28,564 nucleotides of DNA. Source: a virus. Positions within the stretch are counted from its first letter, which is position 1. The number at the start of each line of letters is the position of its first letter. The notes below the pieces were generated by a model. The model was not told the DNA's origin, did no database searches, and saw nothing but the letters and a program-made list of their open reading frames with translations. Made by a program: the position numbers and the translations under genes. The stretch spans positions 1-28,564 of the IMG/VR virus record IMGVR_UViG_3300017727_000109; one strand, given 5' to 3'. This document shows, in pieces, positions 9,601 to 17,100 of the stretch.

Positions 9601-10181
9601 GTGTCTTGCACTAAATTATCATTGTCTTTATCTTTGTACGTAGCAACGTAATAGTAACCCTTGTTTCTAGTAGTTCTTCCTTTTTCTCTAGGATCTTCAC
9701 CTGGAAGTTCAATTACTTTTACTTCATCTTCTGTATTATAAGGTACATCTATCTTTTTTAAAGATACTAATTCACCTTTTGAATCATTTATATCCTGCTG
9801 TGTTCTACTTAAATTATCTGGATCTTCTTGACTTCTATTAAATACTTTACTTAGATCTTCTTGTTTAAGTTTAGAAACATCTAGTTCTTCTACAACTTCA
9901 TAGTCACCTTCATTTATTTCATTGCTGCCAGTTACAGTTACAACGCTTGTCTTTTTTGTTTTAGCTCTACCTAACTTATCCGGAGATAACTCCGATAAAG
10001 AATCTTCCGAGCTGGACTCCCCATCTTTTGGATCCGTAGCTGGGGACTGAGTCTTCGGATCCGACTTCTTTTCCACCTCTACAGCTTCATCTGCCTCAGC
10101 GTCTGCTGGTGGAATAAAATCTATTTCTTCTTTAGTTTCTTCTTTAACTATAGCGTCTTGTGGTGGTATAAATTCACTCAT
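603..10181 (-). CDS. Giant 3,192-residue multidomain virion or polyvalent protein
   Basis: The largest gene here runs from ATG at 10181 to TAG at 603-605. Visible parts in order: acidic disordered N-terminus with two FIPPxDA motifs (residues 4-28); coiled coils at about 237-294 and 460-640; a Gly/Ala-rich hydrophobic segment at about 759-795; coiled coil at about 1017-1144; HEAGH zinc-peptidase motif at 1215-1219 with candidate third ligand E1273 or E1277; a long unassigned middle; HAD-phosphatase motifs D2249-x-D2251-x-T2253, T2327 and D2383-D2384; a helical, partly hydrophobic region at about 2660-3035; and two related 35-residue motifs at 3097-3131 and 3153-3192. As last gene of the tail block, after gp13-, gp14- and gp15-like positions, it is best read as an ejected internal protein in the place of T7 gp16. 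The domain mix resembles the large polyvalent proteins described by Iyer, Burroughs and Aravind. No lysozyme or transglycosylase motif was seen. Confidence 0.85.
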   Translation of the reverse strand: MSEFIPPQDAIVKEETKEEIDFIPPADAEADEAVEVEKKSDPKTQSPATDPKDGESSSEDSLSELSPDKLGRAKTKKTSVVTVTGSNEINEGDYEVVEELDVSKLKQEDLSKVFNRSQEDPDNLSRTQQDINDSKGELVSLKKIDVPYNTEDEVKVIELPGEDPREKGRTTRNKGYYYVATYKDKDNDNLVQDTPVYITNEDYDRIFTEESQVSEPDPDAERLAEFEITAKSDAVQADPQKFDNIIKNVKPKIEAKKKEIKLEQDPEKKKELLLELEDLQDQVIDAQEDKVKALDNKTKFEELTIIDKDKPSPTAWANRKAYMLKKDENGEYKLRERTTFFGNKSKDAYMFDETMDPVNVSRDINKIYINHGLGSTHEGNTIYVFKNPVFTKDGKLDIKATAEANGIEDGVITNGRLINEGVAYELNLSEAKDIEGFTNFIDKNSTEYNTSPNLAPGVEVDPAIKNKQKQIKAELKNNINEVEDQVSGLKKIVRNSAKLESDIYDENKNLLNEFENVNSKINSIEGENKKLKESIDSSKEKIENKREQVKKAIIENPSLKDNLVKEYEKWEKNFVKDYEDDVDKYNKNIQKQNKLSNDYKSFYDSNQANLKSLKDQAEEIGVSQEELKQNINTLYDSYRLHSAASSSFRNLELQSSDRIQKMLDKYEGKGSVVKELYNTLATQFAGTRTGVYTAYMSLAEGINKIGYELGGISESKYKSYLNTFRSQKASLKSTTDAIAKQLTLQGNDPEFSKSFADSLVGGTLNSFAQMAGATLGAPITGLAGGYFFNSLTETTASVASMENEFVAKAMKEQGISRAEATKQFEQVFSPTKQKMYSLGKATSEGFFSYITGRILKGKFNPAAQISEKITNSVLRKLTGNVTARDVQIAIQKECGDLVAKCISKFGRVTTAGLSELADETFQTGISYGLDETFNILTDNKVNFQLPNYSSENFEKEMSHMAGVSFLSGNAGGTFQSLITTDNVLTDYERETTFAERLENDKFLENLANTARDASALTAAIEMKQEQIGVENENGEIYTQEDFNSDKFKLQKEFDLYNKIDPDLKGTAQFQISSLLKEKEKLNNQKENLAKGTTGRIDKKIEAIDAKIKDISDNPQNEKVKELTQEEQIAFTEKQLRIVKLEKVKNLSKDQDLSKEETEELLNSAKVEVFNDDNVDEIAEKYNLNSEDLLDPEGVYLKDEGIILMSETASKGVLEHEAGHNFLEIALNDPKNKDVVFGLADSLRKKMREIDPKAADVIDQQIKKYKEDDKYDSEAVAEEIMTYYIQLKKRGYFKKGTTVGSEVQAGFRRLYQGLGMEIEINEDNIMDVLDDYVRNTGRGKLTRAQKKLAQGKVKFDTKLREKGKKIKEQDTTPVINIKPDTKTKTKQAAALPIKADTRSMSEAFDRNITEDLASNEDFKNSEDAIDAFENIENNSQFNSYINQLINRDSNLQGLDSNIKQEVNRKIKENLQLRALNNFKPVVDGNRRSLFSYLYGKADQRGLGGIAQKALLDVKKEYATRVDSDARSIDKPTSEGQMFDIADTSTDIIEEVDRGVAKQPRSTFRRNIIRGKEKGLTDQEVKSFKEITQPMVDKLPTVDDKKYRTKVDQISGKELKSWVKNNVLKGQDYKTFIKENYNNIRDLDLKYLIELDKGLMKQGKPRMFTKPNKRLTTQADIRKYRDSGRAFVENEAQGVMLYDILDPGADATVEFYTKQTPQNISNRKGKLAEAFGKKMFKDVLPETRAQRGDTDQQRATSARKTQTRPDLLFAKKFDDKQILKLQEAAGWRDKREIARNLDFNSDAINESNREALQAQILKAAEQGFIDKAVIEAGAMGSGGRQTFYGDKNNKFRNYGQAKKAGIKNIGKYFKTKDNKFYRFGDVRVNERNKIVVENKDKYKSKIASIDPSLWIAKPGRLFWSTEDPAYKKLLETANDSPFDENGYRQISISKKGKFIGQEALAQRLDKKVSDTGKTQSEINMDMLDHVVNQLALAVDNGMSMDVAGMVIIQSYQATGGLIKASAPFEGVSDTFEAGKKIETRSEKLYREEHNPPASVVGASILAAIKMNKPKAVMVDIRKNFSQTILSKKDDSLLDIEYAAILPKGAYIGSNPIIRMAMAGINLNTVRDIRTGQSYADKFGLGVAETVQTFPGVVSLQNKLIEQVVKGQIELSKAKKKLAAYTKFPNNGQPSLAKTQNDSIKITNKQLAESKVLDIDEDLSMDELLSKAASIDEALKLANSLNRPVKKIRVFDFDDTLATSNNKVFAVRGDESIEMNAEKFATDAAQMIEDGWVMDFSDFDNVTEGGRGPLFKVAQTIKDARGNEDLFVLTARGPNAEAAIYEFLKAEGLEFKRENIVGLGKSPGEAKANWILDKAAEGYNDFYFADDAYQNVKAVQDVLSVIDVKSKIQQARIKESKKLGEEFNMLLEESTGVESFKEYSAAKAKTVGASKGKFKFFIPYSAEDFLGLIYPTLTKGSKGDAQMAWYKQNLLDPYTKAQENLSAARIQLMGDFKQLKKSLDVPKDLRKKNDSGFTNEQAVRVHLFTKMGYDVPGLSKRDLKELNDIVEKDPKLSMFADQILSITKGDGYASPDQNWLAGTITTDLINLINTEKRSKYLAEWQERVDAIYTAENLNKLEAIYGTKYREALEGVLIRMRTGKNRVTSGNALENRILDYINGSIGTIMFFNTRSAVLQTISSINFINWSFNNPLKAGQAFANQKQYWSDFMELMNSEYLIDRRNGLKLNISESEIADAAATSKNKAKAAINYILQKGFLPTQYADSFAIASGGATFYRNRINDLVKNQGMTEAEAKAQALIEFRQVAEESQQSSDPSRISQQQASSAGRLILAFANTPMQYARLQKRAIQDLINGRGDAKSNISRVIYYGFVQNIIFNALQQAVNIFGFGDDEEEDPKKEKKYLNVVNGMLDSLLRGVGIGGAAVSVGKNFLLDIYERSKRQRPEYVDSVWKLTQFSPPINSKISRLKQAAWHFDSKKRRQKILDEGFSLNSPAFEALAKVISATTNFPLDRVLYKIKNIEGALAEDTELWMRVAQLGGWPKWQLEDKKTAPVLTDEQKTKAKEDKNKSLYKEAKGSTDYDTLKKLNSAQQVKMLKSLGFGEYTIKKAKSEDAKINLIIAKNSGKKNIVNKKETDKYKYKKLSKAEQVRKLDSLGLSKDDIKALKYENDRVEKLLELMK
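606..893 (-). repeat. Duplicated C-terminal helical motif in the giant protein
   Basis: Two copies share a KKLxxAxQVxxLxSLG core followed by an IKxxKxE segment: residues 3097-3131 (bases 789-893) and 3153-3192 (bases 606-725). By hand alignment 14 of 35 positions are identical. Each copy looks like two short helices with a glycine turn, broadly like SAP-type or other helix-turn-helix nucleic-acid binding folds. The link between copies is rich in lysine. Confidence 0.7.
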
Positions 10182-10189
10182 TATAATAT

Positions 10190-11488
10190 TTACTTTTTAT
10201 TAAAATCTGTATATTTTTTAGTATATTCTACGCCATTAGGACCAACTAATGATTCACCTGGTTTCAATGTATTCCATTGCTTGTTAAATTCTTTTTGAGT
10301 TAAAGGTTTGTCTTCGCCATCTGCAGGTTGGTTATCTTTAGGTTTAGTATTTAACTCTACACCTTCTGCATTAGCATTATCTTCCAATGCTCTAGTAGAT
10401 AAGTAGTTTAACATCACATCGTACTGTTTTTTATATAGTGGAAACTCTTTATCACCAGGTACTGGTACACTGTTCCTACCAGCAAACCATTCAACAGATA
10501 CATCTTCGTCTTCGCCATCAAAATCTTTATAACCTCTACCTCCATTCATTACATCCTCCCATATACTCTCACCTTCCAAACGTATTAAATCTGTAAACTG
10601 ACCTTGAGGCAGCCCTGTAGACTTATTAACAGGACCTATCATAGCATTTTTTAATTGAGTCTGCTGATCTAAAGTCATAGTAGTTATCTCTACATCATCA
10701 CCATTTTTATTTTGTCTAGTTACAGGTGTAGTAAACAAACTAGTAAATTGATTCTCATCATCTTTCATGTAGTTAGTAAACGCTGTTTGCAAAGGTTTTT
10801 CAACGTCTGCTTCATATTTTAAATAAGGATTTTTGTTATTAGCAAAAGCTTTATTAAACTCTCCAACGTTTAATATTGCACCATTCTCAGGATCTTTAAG
10901 TATTATGCTATCTCCATCTTGTATTATGTCTATGTTATCCCCATTGACTATTTTAGTTATGATTTGCATTTGCTCTGGCGGAGCGCCTGTAATACTTAGT
11001 TGTGGGCCATCTGGATCGTTTGAAGCTTGCTCGATAGCAGCAGCTATTTTTTGCATTCTAGGCACAGCATCTCCATATACATTAACTAGATTTTTTATTT
11101 TAGCTAAATCTTGCCTACCTAGCTGCTCATCCACCATAGTGCCATTATTAAGATGACCTTGTATTTCACTATACCTATCTATTAAGTCATGAAAGAAAAC
11201 GTCAGACTTCTTGTTGAAATCTTCGTAACCTAAACTATAGCTAGCAACATCATTGTATAAATTCTGCTGATCTCTTTTTTGGCTTTTGGTAAATTCTTTT
11301 AAAGCTTCTTGTTTAGAACCTATAGAATTAATAACGCCTTGAGCTAAAGCATTTGCGTTTGTCATCGCCCTATTTCTTCTTTGCTGTTCTATAGCTTGTT
11401 GACGTTTTCTGCTTTCTGACATAGCAGAAGTATTTATGCCAGGACTACTCTGTTGTGATCCTGGTCCTTGTGGATTAGCGTAACTCAT
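10190..11488 (-). CDS. Putative internal virion protein, 432 residues
   Basis: The gene starts eleven bases after the 187-residue gene ends and stops eight bases before the giant gene. The N-terminal 45 residues are rich in Q, S and R and look disordered; the next 100 or so are helical; the rest is mixed and acidic. The last 39 residues hold FNKQWNTLKPGESLVGPNGV followed by YTKK, a short C-terminal module I associate with phage virion proteins. I recognise no enzyme motif. By position it corresponds to T7 gene 15, one of the internal core proteins ejected into the host. That match rests on gene order rather than on sequence. The leader on the minus strand is A-rich with no Shine-Dalgarno sequence. 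Confidence 0.6.
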   Translation of the reverse strand: MSYANPQGPGSQQSSPGINTSAMSESRKRQQAIEQQRRNRAMTNANALAQGVINSIGSKQEALKEFTKSQKRDQQNLYNDVASYSLGYEDFNKKSDVFFHDLIDRYSEIQGHLNNGTMVDEQLGRQDLAKIKNLVNVYGDAVPRMQKIAAAIEQASNDPDGPQLSITGAPPEQMQIITKIVNGDNIDIIQDGDSIILKDPENGAILNVGEFNKAFANNKNPYLKYEADVEKPLQTAFTNYMKDDENQFTSLFTTPVTRQNKNGDDVEITTMTLDQQTQLKNAMIGPVNKSTGLPQGQFTDLIRLEGESIWEDVMNGGRGYKDFDGEDEDVSVEWFAGRNSVPVPGDKEFPLYKKQYDVMLNYLSTRALEDNANAEGVELNTKPKDNQPADGEDKPLTQKEFNKQWNTLKPGESLVGPNGVEYTKKYTDFNKK

Positions 11489-11499
11489 ATTTTTCTTTT

Positions 11500-12063
11500 T
11501 TATGTGCTTACAACCTCGGCGTTAGTGAATGCATCCATAGAGCTTTCAAACTGTCTGTCAAGAGCGTCTAGTTGGTTAGATGCTCTACTAATATCTGAGT
11601 TATCTCTAGCTTCTTGAGCAGCAAATCTTTGCTGTTCACCCTCGGCTTTCGTTTTAGCTAGATCTTGAGCTCCTTGAGCGGCAGCTTTTTGATTAGAAGC
11701 TTCTTGTTGTTGTAGAGATGCAGCAATACCTTTTTTACTTTGAAGTGCAGCTTGAGCTAAAGCAGTAGCACCACCAGCACCAGCACCACTAGCTCTCATA
11801 GCATCAAGAGTGTTTGCTAAAGCTATATCTGATTGCTCAGCTTGAAACTCAGCAGCTTTATTTGCAACTCCTAGATTAGCCATTTCATTAGTTAGACCTG
11901 AATAAGGATTAACTATAGCCTGTCTATTTTTAAGCAAATTTTTCATTTGTCTTTCTTTTATTCTTCTAGCTTTATTAAAGTTTGCCTTTATTTTGTCTTG
12001 CTCGTCTCTTTCTGCGTTTTCTTTTTCAATTAACGCTGCCTCTTGTGATGATGATGTTCCCAT
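11500..12063 (-). CDS. Putative internal virion protein (gp14-like by position), 187 residues
   Basis: An alanine- and glutamine-rich, almost wholly helical protein. Residues 1-50 are charged. Residues 52-90 hold the motif NPYSGLTNEMANLGVANKAA. Residues 93-112 form a glycine/alanine patch, ASGAGAGGATALAQAALQSK, and the rest is a long amphipathic helix ending in a short acidic tail. This pattern, with the NPYSGL start and the GATALAQAAL patch, is one I recall from small internal proteins of marine phages. It fits T7 gp14 in size (about 190 residues) and place. T7 gp14 forms a channel in the outer membrane during ejection; the glycine/alanine patch could do likewise, but that is inference. The start lies one base after the preceding stop. 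Confidence 0.6.
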   Translation of the reverse strand: MGTSSSQEAALIEKENAERDEQDKIKANFNKARRIKERQMKNLLKNRQAIVNPYSGLTNEMANLGVANKAAEFQAEQSDIALANTLDAMRASGAGAGGATALAQAALQSKKGIAASLQQQEASNQKAAAQGAQDLAKTKAEGEQQRFAAQEARDNSDISRASNQLDALDRQFESSMDAFTNAEVVST

Positions 12064-12064
12064 A

Positions 12065-12472
12065 CTATATTTGTTTTATTAAGTGACTATAATTAGTATC
12101 ACCTTCTTTAAATCCTATTTCTTGTAAATTACTTATATATTTTCTATTATTACCCCAAAAGAATAAAAACTTTCCATTATGTTTTTTCCAAACGTTTTCG
12201 CAAGCTATATTCAACAAATTAATAGCTTGTGATCTATCTTCCTGCTTGTAGTTTCTATCTGAAAGAGGCCACCCTAATGCACATACGCCTGAGTTAGTAG
12301 TATACATAAACACTGAAGCTATAGGTTTATTTTCTTTTTCTACTATTAAACCACCTGTACCATTATCAGGTAAAAATTCTTTACTAGGTATAAATTCAAA
12401 ATCCCATTGTTTCCACCATTTTACTAGTGTAGCCCAATCATTCTCTGTAAGTCTTCTTACGTTTAATTCCAT
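12065..12472 (-). CDS. GNAT-like acetyltransferase-fold protein (gp13-like by position)
   Basis: A 135-residue protein opening with VRRLTENDW, the typical first strand and helix of GNAT acetyltransferases. It continues with GGLIVEKENKPIASVFMYTT (40-59), the usual beta2-beta4 hairpin, and ends FWGNNRKYISNLQEIGFKEG (105-124), matching the last GNAT helix and strand. The acetyl-CoA loop (Q/RxxGxG/A) is not seen in the expected helix at about 76-92, which reads KQEDRSQAINLLN. The protein may have lost catalysis and kept the fold. T7 gp13, a virion assembly protein of about the same length, sits at the same place before gp14, and its relatives are often annotated as acetyltransferases. A structural role therefore seems more likely than host modification. 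Confidence 0.65.
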   Translation of the reverse strand: MELNVRRLTENDWATLVKWWKQWDFEFIPSKEFLPDNGTGGLIVEKENKPIASVFMYTTNSGVCALGWPLSDRNYKQEDRSQAINLLNIACENVWKKHNGKFLFFWGNNRKYISNLQEIGFKEGDTNYSHLIKQI

Positions 12473-12482
12473 TTAATTTAAT

Positions 12483-14132
12483 TTAATACGACGATATTAC
12501 ATAATTAGATCCAGAAGACCAAAGCTCTTTAGCTCCGCCTAGATCAGTTGTATCGTCTGTTTCTATTTTAACAGTGGCAAAATAGCCTTTAATACCTGTT
12601 ATATCAGCTCCATATATTACTTCACCAGCAGCTGCAGGTGAGTTAGATACTAGGTTAGCGACATATCTATTTTCTTTTCTAGCAAAACCAGTTCTTATTG
12701 TTTGACCAACAGGATCTGTATATAAACCCTCATCATAACTCAATATAGGTTTTGTAGTATCTCTGCTTTGTATAAAACTAGGATTACCAGCTACGTTAAC
12801 ATCTTGACCAGTAAAACCAGATTTAAAAGACTTCATCTCCCAGCCATTACTACCTTCGTAACTTATAGTTTTAAAATTCTTAACAGTAGAAGGGTTAGGG
12901 TTTAATACAAATGTAACGTTAGATGTGGATCTAACACCATAAAACAAACCTCTATTATTAGCTACAGTTGTATCGTATTGTTGGTAAAGATCTGAATTTT
13001 GAGTTGTATATGTTTTATTTAAAACACTAAATAGTAAATTAGGTTTAAATGTTAAAAAACTTACCCAACCATTTATGCTTTCGTCAAAAGTGACTGTTTG
13101 ATAATCAGAAGTAGTAGATGCTTGATTAGTTGTTTTTTGTAAAGATATAACATAGTTTTTATTATGTATATCCCAACCACCTATTACTCTACCTCTAGTC
13201 TTATATTCAAAAATACATTGGCTAGTTATAGCTGGTGAAAACAATTTAGAATATAACACTGTATAATTACCGCCAGATTCTGTTACGTTTGTTATATAAC
13301 CGCCAGTTTGACCTTGTATAGACATACCTTCTGATGGAGGTATATTATTAGCGGCGGGAGTAACAACTATCGCAGTAGTGGTTATAGCTCCTCCACTTAC
13401 AACAGCGCTAGTAGTTGTTTTAGTTTCAAATTCATCTTTTACCTCAGCTAAATTATCTCTAAACCAATCCATCATACCATACATGCTTATTTCAGTCAAG
13501 CCATCGTTTGATAATCTCATCACTGCATTTCTGTTTTTATCAGAAAAATACTTCCTATAGTTATATATTGCAAATGATTCTGGATTTTTACTTATTCCAT
13601 ACTCACCTTTATAAGGAACAAACTGTCCTATAACAGCTGCACCTGCTTGTGTTTGTGTACCACTTTCAGTAGTATATATAGTATCTTTGTCTATTAAAGC
13701 TCTATGTATTCTGTTTTCTTGAAACACTATTAAGTTGGTGTCTTCTGCATAAGTTTTTTGTATGCTACCATGCTCTGGATCTAGAGACTTAGTTATACTA
13801 TCTGCTACTGAGAATACGTTAGTTTGGTTTATGCCAGTTCTTGAATTATAAATACCAGAGTATATAAGAGTATTTATTCTATTTTGCTGCAATGGGTATT
13901 GTTCATCTAAATAGGCTCTTACCCCTTTGTCAGTAGATGTATTATTAAAACCACCTCTTATTCTGCTTTCTTCTATGTAATAATTCCTAGTGCTAAAACT
14001 TAACGCTAAACCACCTGGATATGCTATACCAGGGTGTGATTTAGGAAAACCAGCAACGGTGTCTGCGTTTTGCGATTTCAAAGACTTTAACCAATATGAA
14101 TTAAAAAATTCTACTTCTATTATTTTTGACAT
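12483..14132 (-). CDS. Tail stabilisation protein, C-terminal-half homologue (549 residues)
   Basis: The sequence is beta-rich with motifs I recall from tail stabilisation proteins of crAss-like and marine podoviruses: RINTLIYSGIYNSRTGIN, GEYGISKNPESFAIYNYRKY, LTEISMYGMMDWF and a closing segment with GIKGYFATVKI and ELWSSGSNYVISSY. These proteins close the channel below the portal and hold the packaged DNA. It starts five bases after the 1,064-residue gene ends but in a different frame, so the two are separate proteins that probably assemble together. Residues about 233-312, straight after the WFRDNL motif, form an insertion resembling four modules in the larger partner. No signal peptide or enzyme motif is seen. 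T7 gene 12 (lower tail tube) occupies a comparable place. Confidence 0.72.
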   Translation of the reverse strand: MSKIIEVEFFNSYWLKSLKSQNADTVAGFPKSHPGIAYPGGLALSFSTRNYYIEESRIRGGFNNTSTDKGVRAYLDEQYPLQQNRINTLIYSGIYNSRTGINQTNVFSVADSITKSLDPEHGSIQKTYAEDTNLIVFQENRIHRALIDKDTIYTTESGTQTQAGAAVIGQFVPYKGEYGISKNPESFAIYNYRKYFSDKNRNAVMRLSNDGLTEISMYGMMDWFRDNLAEVKDEFETKTTTSAVVSGGAITTTAIVVTPAANNIPPSEGMSIQGQTGGYITNVTESGGNYTVLYSKLFSPAITSQCIFEYKTRGRVIGGWDIHNKNYVISLQKTTNQASTTSDYQTVTFDESINGWVSFLTFKPNLLFSVLNKTYTTQNSDLYQQYDTTVANNRGLFYGVRSTSNVTFVLNPNPSTVKNFKTISYEGSNGWEMKSFKSGFTGQDVNVAGNPSFIQSRDTTKPILSYDEGLYTDPVGQTIRTGFARKENRYVANLVSNSPAAAGEVIYGADITGIKGYFATVKIETDDTTDLGGAKELWSSGSNYVISSY

Positions 14133-14137
14133 ATTAT

Positions 14138-17100
14138 TTAATCTGGAGATGATGGTGCTTCAGGCTGTTGTTCTGATGAGTTTGGACCAGCTTCTATAGC
14201 ATCGTTTAATTCTGAGATTAATCCACTTGTAGAAGTTTCATAAAATATATTTAATCTAGATTCAGGTGGTTTTATCTCTAATACACTAAAGTTTAAAGGA
14301 TCACTAGGCTTGCCACCTATAGTTAATCCATCAGCTAAAAGTATTGCAGTTGGCGGGTTAGTTTGTGCTTGAAATAAACCAGGCGATGATATAGGCGCTA
14401 CATCAGCGGTATCTCCACTAGCGAGAGTTGTCAACTGCTGTAGCCCAAGATCTGTTATTTTACCTATAGTATTAGCTGTAGCAAATTTAGTTCCTAAATA
14501 TCTTTGGCTGTTATAGCTTTTATTGTTAAAAACATAATCACCTCCTGTTACTCTAGGGTAAAGAACTACATCACTAGTTCTAAACTGCGTTTGCTCTGGT
14601 TGTACTTCTTCTAAATCTGCAGGTATTTTATTTACATTATCACTTATTAGTGTTGTATAAAAAGATTGATCACTTATATATGTTGACGAAGCTATTGAAG
14701 GTGTTTTTATTACTATAGCTTGATTAGCAGCTATTGTTATTGTTATATCTAAGTTTAATGTGTCAGTGCCTGTGACGCTAGTTACTTTAGCTGGTAAAGC
14801 ACTACCTGAAGGATTTGGCGGTATAGGAACTGTTACACCTTGGCCAGTTACTTCATCTCCAGCTTTAACACCAACTATATCTGATGGATCTGTAACAGTT
14901 ATGCTGTTAGTAGATATTGCCATACCGTTGTCAGAAGTTGCGTTATATGTTGCAGTTGTAGGCATAGAGCATATATTTGCTAGATAAGCGTTATAATATT
15001 CTTCAGCTTGTTGTTTAACTACTATCTTATAAGAATACCAACCAAGTTTATTTTCAGGACCATGTATTACTATATTCTTGTTAGGGTCTAAAGTAACATT
15101 AGCCGAAACAGTTATAGTGTTAGTGTTAGTATTTATTGCTATTATACTAACTATTGTACCTGCAGCATTTATTATATCTCCAACAGCTATATTTTGATCT
15201 ATACTACTAACAACTACAGTAGGACTATCTACAACAGCATTAGTTACTAGCGCATTATATATGCCGCTTTTGTATAAACCTGGATAACCAGGAGCATTAT
15301 CACTGTTAATAATTGAACTTGGTATTTTTTCGTTGAATAATACTTTCAAAGAATCACCAAACCAACCTTTACCTAATGCTCCTATAGGTATGCCTTTAGA
15401 CTCTGCGTCTGTTCTGGAAGGATAAGGATGAAAAACTGTAGAACCATCAAAAGTTTCAGTACTACCACTTTGAGCATATTGAAAGCTACTAAGAGAAGAC
15501 AACACTACGTCTGATTGTCTACCATATCTATCTGCTAAAACTATACCTAATTGATATGTTCTATTTTGTTTAAGTGTATGGTTAGGCGTTGATACTGTAG
15601 TATACGATGTATTTACATTACTTACAGGATATTTAGGGCTAGCGCTTACACTATAGTTTATATTTTCAGGAGGAGAGTGTTTGTCTATTATATTTCCATA
15701 TATTATTCTATTACCAACAGAAGACTGTGACATTGCTCTAATAGGTACTTTGTCAAATACTCTAGTTATTTCCGCAGCTGGTAAAGTTCTAAAAGGTTTT
15801 CTTGACTGATAAGTGTAATTGTAAATATAAGTAGAGTTAGAAGTTATAGACGCGTCAGAAACAGGTATTGTTTCTAAAACTTGTATAGCTAAACCATCAG
15901 ACTCTTTGTACAAAATGTCTATCTCTGACACTTTTAATTTATCTACTAACTGATTAACTAAATAAGGTGTGTTTATTCTTATAGTAACATCGTCTACTTT
16001 GTTTTCAAAAAAGCTTATTATAGTAGAAGCACCAATAGCTTCTTCTTGATTAGAGTATTCTGTAGGTTCATTAGCAGTTGGCTCTGATATTATATAACCA
16101 TCTTGTTTTGGTATAAATGCAGGTTGAGTAAATGGAGATATAACAGAATATTCACCATCATCAAATTTAAACCTATAAGCAAATCTAACAAACTTATCTG
16201 TTAAAAGTTCTTTGTCACCTGGCCATGTGCTAGTGTAGTTTGGATTAGGATATGCAAACTGTAATATATCTCCAGCAAAAACACTATTAGGACTTAACGT
16301 TATATTTTTATTAACAGTAACTGTATTAGAACCTGGCTGTAGCCCTACAGTTAAAACTTCTTCATCTATTTTACTTGGGCAAGTCACTTGCATTCCAGCT
16401 ATCAAAGATTGACTAGTTGTAGGATCTGTAAAAGTAATATCCCAATTACTGCCATTTGCAGCTATGCTGTCAAATTTTGCACTGCTACTCGTTGTTATAA
16501 ATTTGTCAGTTCTATTTTGAGAAGTTGGATATATAAATATAAAATCATTTGTTCCAGCGCTCAGTTGCTGAGATACCACGAAGTCTCCAACGCCAGAACC
16601 TGTTGTAGCATAGTTAACAGAAATTACAAACACTGGTTTAGCTACTATTTCAGCAAAGCTAGTAGGCGTTAGTATCTGCATGCCAGCTCTAAGAGTAGTA
16701 GGGTTTGCAGTAGATCTAGTACAATTTACAGTATTATTAGTAGTAACACCTGTTAAAGATAAAGTGTCATACGTAAATGGAGCTGAGTAAGGATAATATT
16801 TAGCTACAGATATTTGGTCTTCAGTGGTATAGTAGCCACTACTAGTTATAGCTTTTTTTACATTTATTTTTCTAGGTTGATTTCTGTTGTCAGTCCAAAA
16901 TAAAAGATCTTCTACTAAGTTAATTCCAAATATCGGATGAGTTTTAGAAAAGTTTAAAAATTTACCCTGTACGAGTATTTGATTAGTATTATTACTTAAG
17001 TTAGACATTAATATGTAACAAGCCGCACCATATGGTGCAACATTGCTCAACGTGCCGTCTGAAAAGTCTGTATAATTAGTAGCTATAAAAAAAGCTCTAT

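Noticed and set aside
13378-16672. Plus-strand frames of 60 to 94 codons antisense to the stabilisation proteins.
   Set aside because: They are by-products of biased codon use in beta-rich genes, with no leader, neighbour or family pattern.
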